Assembly (NCBI GenBank): GCA_029561305.1
Contig: JAKQJG010000140.1
Coordinates: 27,421 to 91,420, forward strand
DNA length: 64,000 nucleotides
Direction: 5' to 3'
Source of the DNA: Bacteroidota bacterium
GTDB lineage: Bacteria > Bacteroidota > Bacteroidia > Chitinophagales > Chitinophagaceae
The position numbers and the translations under genes were made by a program. Positions 59,398-64,000 of this stretch are shown one piece after another (the stretch's first letter is position 1; each line of letters opens with the position of its first letter). The notes below the pieces were generated by a model, which was not told the DNA's origin, made no database searches, and saw only the letters and a program-made list of their open reading frames with translations.

Positions 59398-59595
59398 AAA
59401 TCCCGAAGGGATGCCATTATTATAGTGTCAACAAATTCTACCGTTCGATAGAAAACCCCGTAGGAGTGGCATTGGAAAATGTAGACACAAAACAGACTAA
59501 CAAGCGCTTGTTTACCCAATATGCCAACCCTTCGGGGTTAAATCTCGTTGCCATTTCGACTTTTGCTATAATCATTACAGCCCTTCGGGCTTAGC
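59398..59595. repeat. Cluster of four related palindromic REP-like elements, two per orientation
   Basis: +: AATCCCGAAGGGATGCCATTATTATAG (59399) and AACCCCGTAGGAGTGGCATT (59454-59473). -: TAACCCCGAAGGGTTGGCAT (59521-59540) and AAGCCCGAAGGGCTGTAATGATTATAG (about 59568-59593). Confidence 0.8.
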
Positions 59596-59807
59596 AAAAA
59601 AATCCCTTTGCCATTCCCAACCTTAGTCCTAACTTTATACTACCAGACTGGATAATAACGACCACGGCTTTCTCCTGTCAACACGAAATACTGCACGCTG
59701 CTCCGCCGACCCGCTACTTTTTGAAAATGAAATAAAGCTGTATCCTGTAAGCTTTCATCAACCATTGATAACATGCATGCATTACTCACCACTAAATATA
59801 ATCAGCT

Positions 59808-60164
59808 ATGGTTACAGAAACACAACACATGACGCTCATAGAAGAGTGTAAGGAATGGTATGACCGTTTAGTATCCTACAGGGAAAAGATCAATAATCTG
59901 AAGAACGAACTTTATTACTTCGCACCGGGGAAAATGGATGAGGAAACAAGAATAGGAATAGAACATTTTCACAATCAATTCCACATCCAGCTCATCAACA
60001 TCCACGACCTGAAACATGAGATAAAGCACCACATCAAAGATGCCAATCACCACCCTGCTTTCGGCCATCGCATTCCACATCATTTTATAAAAGAAAAGAC
60101 AGATATGCTGATTGCAGATCTCGACAAACTGGAAGAAGAATTTCACCAATTTGTAAAATCATAA
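59808..60164 (+). CDS. Hypothetical His-rich alpha-helical protein (118 aa)
   Basis: Coding-like ORF upstream of the EF-G-like gene; HIKDANHHPAFGHRIPHHFIKEK. Confidence 0.6.
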   Translation: MVTETQHMTLIEECKEWYDRLVSYREKINNLKNELYYFAPGKMDEETRIGIEHFHNQFHIQLINIHDLKHEIKHHIKDANHHPAFGHRIPHHFIKEKTDMLIADLDKLEEEFHQFVKS

Positions 60165-60173
60165 TTCCATATT

Positions 60174-60205
60174 CAGGCAGCCAATCCATACGGGTTGGCT
60201 GCCTG
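60174..60205. terminator. Hairpin between the 118-aa ORF and the EF-G-like gene
   Basis: CAGGCAGCCAA-tccatacggg-TTGGCTGCCTG, perfect 11-bp stem, weak T-tract. Confidence 0.6.
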
Positions 60206-60241
60206 CTTTAGGACATTGTTCATTTTTTTAAATTAACTACT

Positions 60242-62374
60242 ATGTCAACCTACGACAGTAACCATGTAAAAAACATCGCCCTGCTTGGGCATGCAGGTGC
60301 CGGTAAAACCACGCTGGCCGAATGCATGCTGTTTGAAGCAGGCATTACCAAACGCCGCGGCAGTATTGAACAAAGGAATACAGTGAGCGACTACCACGAA
60401 CTGGAAACAGAAAGACAAAGCAGCGTATTTGCTTCCCTGCTGCACACCCAATGGAAAGACTTTAAAATTAATATCATCGATACGCCAGGCTATGATGATT
60501 TTGTGGGAGAAGTGATCAGCGCATTGCGTGTAGCCGACACTGGTGTGATGGTGCTGAATGCAGCGGCCGGTGTGGAAGTGGGCACTGATATTATTTGGGA
60601 ATACACCGACAATTTTAAAACCCCCACCCTGTTTGTGGTAAACCAGCTTGACAAGGAAGAAGCGGATTTCGATAAAACACTCAGAGAAGCCAAAACGCAT
60701 TTTGGTGGTAACGTGGTGGCGGTGCAATACCCCGTGCAAACAGGTGCAGATTTCAACAGCATCATAGATGTTTTGAATATGCAGATGTATCAATATCCAC
60801 CACAAGGTGGAAAGCCGCAAAAACTGCCCATACCCGATAATGAAAAAGAAAAAGCAGATCAACTGCATAAAGAACTGATTGAAACCATAGCCAGCAATGA
60901 TGAGGGCCTGATGGAAAAATATTTTGACCAGGGCGAACTCACAGAGGAAGAAATGAAAGCAGGCCTGCATGCATCCATGATCAAACATGATATCTTCCCC
61001 TTGTTTTGTGCATCAGCAGAAAAAAACATGGGCAGCGGCCGTATCATGAGTTTTATAGACTATGTATGCCCGGCTGCCAATGAAATGCCGCCGCAAAAAA
61101 CCAAAGCCAATAAAGAACTGTCTTGCGACCCAAAAGGTCCTGCCTGCATATTTGTTTTTAAAACTATCATTGAACCGCATATCGGAGAACTGAGTTTGTT
61201 TAAAGTATATAGCGGTACTGTAAAAGGAGGTTGCGAACTGGTGAATGAAAACACGGGTGTTACAGAAAAGCTTAACCAGCTGTTTTTACTGGAAGGACAT
61301 AACCGGGTACCGGTGCATGAATTAACCGCCGGCGACATTGGTGCCACCATGAAATTAAAAAGCACCCATGTAAACAATACGCTGCACGACAAAGGAGCTA
61401 ACCTTGAACTGTGGCCGATCAATTTTCCAAAGCCAAATGTGAGCATAGCCATTACAGCCATCAACAAAGGCGATGAAGAAAAATTGTCGCATGCACTGCA
61501 TACGCTGCAGGAAGAAGATGCCACCGTTAGCATTGAAGTGTCTCCGGAGTTGAAGCAAACACTATTACATTGCCAGGGTGAATTACATCTAAAAGTGCAG
61601 CAATGGAAAATAGATCATGTACATAAGCTGGCAGTGAAATTTGAAAAAGCAAAGATCCCCTACAGGGAAACCATCAGCCGGCGTGCAGAAAGCAGTTACC
61701 GTCACAAAAAACAAAGCGGTGGCGCCGGACAGTTTGCAGAGGTGTATATGCGTATTGAACCCTGGTACGAAGGCATTCCCAACCCTGAAGGGCTTAACCT
61801 GCGGGCACAGGAAGATATCAACCTCGACTGGGGCGGCAAATTGGTTTTCTGCAACTGCATTGTAGGTGGTGCCATTGATGCCCGTTTTCTTCCCTCTATT
61901 TTAAAGGGGGTGATGGAAAAGATGCAGAACGGACCACTAACGGGCAGCCATGCACGAGACATAAGAGTTTCCGTGTATGATGGCAAAATGCATGATGTGG
62001 ACAGCAATGACATTTCTTTCAGGATCGCCGGTCTGCAGGCTTTCCGGCAGGCCTTTATGGAAGCCGGGCCGCAATTGCTGGAACCAGTATACACCGTGGA
62101 AGTGCTTTGCCCGGATGAATCAGTGGGGGCCGTTATGGGCGACCTGCAAACCCGTATGGGTGTGGTGGAAGGCATGGAAGCAGAGGGACATTTTGAAAAG
62201 ATCATCGCCAAGGTACCGCTGGCACAAATGCACCAGTACTCTTCTTCTCTCCGCAGTTTAACACAGGGCAGGGCAAGGTTCAATATGTATTTTGATTCAT
62301 ACACCCCGGTGGCGATGGAGGTACAAAGGAAATTGAGTGAGGCATATAGCAAGCATGAGGTGGTGGTGGAGTAG
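60242..62374 (+). CDS. EF-G-like translation GTPase paralogue (EF-G2 type)
   Basis: P-loop GHAGAGKTTL, IDTPGYDDFVGE, VVNQLDKEEADF, C-terminal EF-G domains IV/V (QSGGAGQFAEVYMRIEP, VCPDESVGAVMGDLQTRMGVVEGMEAEG). Confidence 0.93.
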   Translation: MSTYDSNHVKNIALLGHAGAGKTTLAECMLFEAGITKRRGSIEQRNTVSDYHELETERQSSVFASLLHTQWKDFKINIIDTPGYDDFVGEVISALRVADTGVMVLNAAAGVEVGTDIIWEYTDNFKTPTLFVVNQLDKEEADFDKTLREAKTHFGGNVVAVQYPVQTGADFNSIIDVLNMQMYQYPPQGGKPQKLPIPDNEKEKADQLHKELIETIASNDEGLMEKYFDQGELTEEEMKAGLHASMIKHDIFPLFCASAEKNMGSGRIMSFIDYVCPAANEMPPQKTKANKELSCDPKGPACIFVFKTIIEPHIGELSLFKVYSGTVKGGCELVNENTGVTEKLNQLFLLEGHNRVPVHELTAGDIGATMKLKSTHVNNTLHDKGANLELWPINFPKPNVSIAITAINKGDEEKLSHALHTLQEEDATVSIEVSPELKQTLLHCQGELHLKVQQWKIDHVHKLAVKFEKAKIPYRETISRRAESSYRHKKQSGGAGQFAEVYMRIEPWYEGIPNPEGLNLRAQEDINLDWGGKLVFCNCIVGGAIDARFLPSILKGVMEKMQNGPLTGSHARDIRVSVYDGKMHDVDSNDISFRIAGLQAFRQAFMEAGPQLLEPVYTVEVLCPDESVGAVMGDLQTRMGVVEGMEAEGHFEKIIAKVPLAQMHQYSSSLRSLTQGRARFNMYFDSYTPVAMEVQRKLSEAYSKHEVVVE

Positions 62375-62384
62375 TACGTTAAAT

Positions 62385-62420
62385 AAACATCCGAAGTTTT
62401 TGAAACTTCGGATGTTTTAT
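62385..62420 (+). terminator. Rho-independent-type terminator
   Basis: Perfect 15-bp stem AAACATCCGAAGTTT-ttg-AAACTTCGGATGTTT followed by TTAT. Confidence 0.85.
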
Positions 62421-62642
62421 ATTGAATGCGTCATTGAGGCTCGCTTGCACGAAAAATCTTTATTGAGCTTTTATCAAAATGACAAATATTATACACTGTA
62501 CCGGCGGTGGTTTTCGACAGTGAAGACTTTATCTACAAAAGAAATTGAGTCGTAACCCCCGACGCTGCCGTAACTTAGACCTAAAGTCTTAAGTTTAATA
62601 CTAACAGTTTTTAGATTGCCAGTGTGGGTTACTGAATGTTTC

Positions 62643-62755
62643 GGCGCATTTATTCGTCGGGGTTTCACGAAGAGAAATTCATTTTTTAAGAGTCTGTTGC
62701 GAAAACCCCGCCGGAACAAATGCGCCTTGCTGCGAAAGCCCGCCGGGATTAAATG
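62643..62755. repeat. Imperfect inverted repeat plus a third direct copy
   Basis: GGCGCATTTATTCGTCGGGGTTTC (62643-62666) vs GAAAACCCCGCCGGAACAAATGCGCC (62701-62726); direct partner CTGCGAAAGCCCGCCGGGATTAAATG (62730-62755). Confidence 0.7.
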
Positions 62756-62770
62756 ACACACAAAAGTTAT

Positions 62771-63547
62771 ATGAAATATGTATCCACTTTAGCTAATAAG
62801 TTAATGGGCACAAAAACTGTTATAGGTGTAAAACAAAAAAATCCCAAAACCTTCCAATTTATTGCTAACAGAATTTCTTTAACTAGATTTTCAGGACTGC
62901 CTCTTACGATTCTCAGCATTGCCATTTTTTCAAATATGCTTTTGTTATTTGATTTCACAGAGGACACAATTAACTCAAAAGAGTTTATCGAAATTGATAC
63001 CTTTATTACAAAACTGTTTTTTAGCATCCGCTCTGAATCTTTGGCCAAAGTTTTTTATTTACTATCTAAGTTATGTGATATACCAGCAGTTTCTATTATA
63101 GGTACTTCTTTGAGTATTTTATTTCTAATAAAAAAGAAATATTACTATGCAATCGGAATTATTACTTCCCTTTTGGGGAGTGGGCTAAGTATTTATTTAG
63201 GTAAAAACATATTTGAAATAGACCGCCCTCATGAATATGCCTATTACCAAGAAAATTACTTTTCATTTCCCAGCGGACATGCAACAATATCCGTTGCCTT
63301 TTACGGACTATTATTCTATTTTTTAATTAGGAATAATTACTCTTTTAAAACGTGGGGCATATCAGCAGCTATCGCGTTTGTCTTTTGGATTCTAATTGGT
63401 ATAAGCCGCCTCTACCTTTGCGTTCATTATTTCAGTGATGTTATTGCAGGTTACATACTTGGATTCCTATGGCTAATTTTAAGCATTAGTATAATTGAAT
63501 GGAAAAACTTCAACATAAAGCATACCCATCATCAAAACTTAAAATAA
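62771..63547 (+). CDS. PAP2-family phosphatase / undecaprenyl-PP phosphatase-like membrane protein
   Basis: GKNIFEIDRPHEYAYYQ...FSFPSGHATISVAFYGLLFYFL, ISRLYLCVHYFSDVIAGYILG. Start uncertain (62753 ATG lies in a repeat). Confidence 0.9.
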   Translation: MKYVSTLANKLMGTKTVIGVKQKNPKTFQFIANRISLTRFSGLPLTILSIAIFSNMLLLFDFTEDTINSKEFIEIDTFITKLFFSIRSESLAKVFYLLSKLCDIPAVSIIGTSLSILFLIKKKYYYAIGIITSLLGSGLSIYLGKNIFEIDRPHEYAYYQENYFSFPSGHATISVAFYGLLFYFLIRNNYSFKTWGISAAIAFVFWILIGISRLYLCVHYFSDVIAGYILGFLWLILSISIIEWKNFNIKHTHHQNLK

Positions 63548-63615
63548 CCGGGATTTACAATGAAGGAAGGTTTAACTATAAGGAAAGACTCAATGAATAT
63601 AATTTTTCAAAAGCG

Positions 63616-64000
63616 TTACATCGCTGCATTTTTCGCCCTTATCATCTCTCCCGCAATACTCACCGCAATTTCTTCCGGTGTCTGGCTTTTAATCGGCAAA
63701 CCAATGGGTGCATAAAGGGTATTCAACCAGCGTTCATCAATTCCTTCTGCTGCCAATTGGGCAAACATTTTATCGATCTTGCTCTTGCTTCCCAGCACGC
63801 CGAGATAGGCAAAGTTTTTTCCCGCAAGCGCTTTTAAAGTTTCAGCATCGGTGCGGTAACCAACGGTCATCACCACTACAAACGTATTGGCAGAAGATGA
63901 AATAAGGGTGTTGAGTTCTGCAATATCATGGAGGATCGCTTTCTCCTGCACAAAATGATTTTGCTCCATGGTATGCAGTGCTTCCCGGTGATCGAAAAGC
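63616..64000 (-). CDS. XdhC/CoxI-family protein, C-terminal part (5' end beyond window)
   Basis: VVVMTVGYRTDAETLKALAGKNFAYLGVLGSKSKIDKMFAQLAAEGIDERWLNTLYAPIGLPIKSQTPEEIAVSIAGEMI; frame stays open to base 64000 (LFDHREALHTMEQ...). Confidence 0.88.
   Translation of the reverse strand, partial: LFDHREALHTMEQNHFVQEKAILHDIAELNTLISSSANTFVVVMTVGYRTDAETLKALAGKNFAYLGVLGSKSKIDKMFAQLAAEGIDERWLNTLYAPIGLPIKSQTPEEIAVSIAGEMIRAKNAAM

Noticed and set aside
60245-60988. 247-aa minus-strand ORF opposite the EF-G-like gene
   Set aside because: Fully antisense to a convincing GTPase CDS; composition is Phe/His-rich as expected for a shadow ORF.
1-64000. Search for a defence island, prophage, integron, BGC or secretion cluster
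   Set aside because: No cas, restriction-modification, toxin-antitoxin, phage structural, NRPS/PKS or integrase genes recognised; gene content is mostly housekeeping and surface/transport.

Overview
This 64 kb window is chromosomal DNA from a Bacteroidota bacterium, probably Chitinophagaceae-like. That placement is an inference from the T9SS type-A tails, an S46 peptidase, a GOB-like B3 beta-lactamase and gene content typical of the group. It is densely coded on both strands. Core genes include rplU-rpmA, priA, murB, lepB, cdd, a PolX-PHP protein, LolA-like and an EF-G paralogue. These are interspersed with secreted/T9SS proteins, peptidases and transporters. I saw no rRNA, CRISPR array, prophage or integrative element, and recognised no tRNA by eye. 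The most interesting signals are: (1) a REPIN/RAYT-like unit, in which an IS200-type Y1 transposase is flanked by four related small palindromes in two opposite orientations (58879-59595); (2) short palindromic/GC-rich repeats inserted in frame in priA and again upstream of it; (3) a B3-Q (Gln116) GOB-like metallo-beta-lactamase; (4) an EF-G paralogue with a DTPGY switch-II motif and NQLD instead of NKxD; (5) a 42-aa histone-H1-like AAKK-repeat ORF missing from the supplied ORF track; (6) a PolX protein whose polymerase DxD motif reads ExE; (7) a head-to-head DAG kinase/App1 phosphatase pair; (8) a 109-bp duplication of the csaA 3' end; and (9) several degenerate 'phrase-like' intergenic repeats. 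All family assignments were made by reading motifs; no database search was run.
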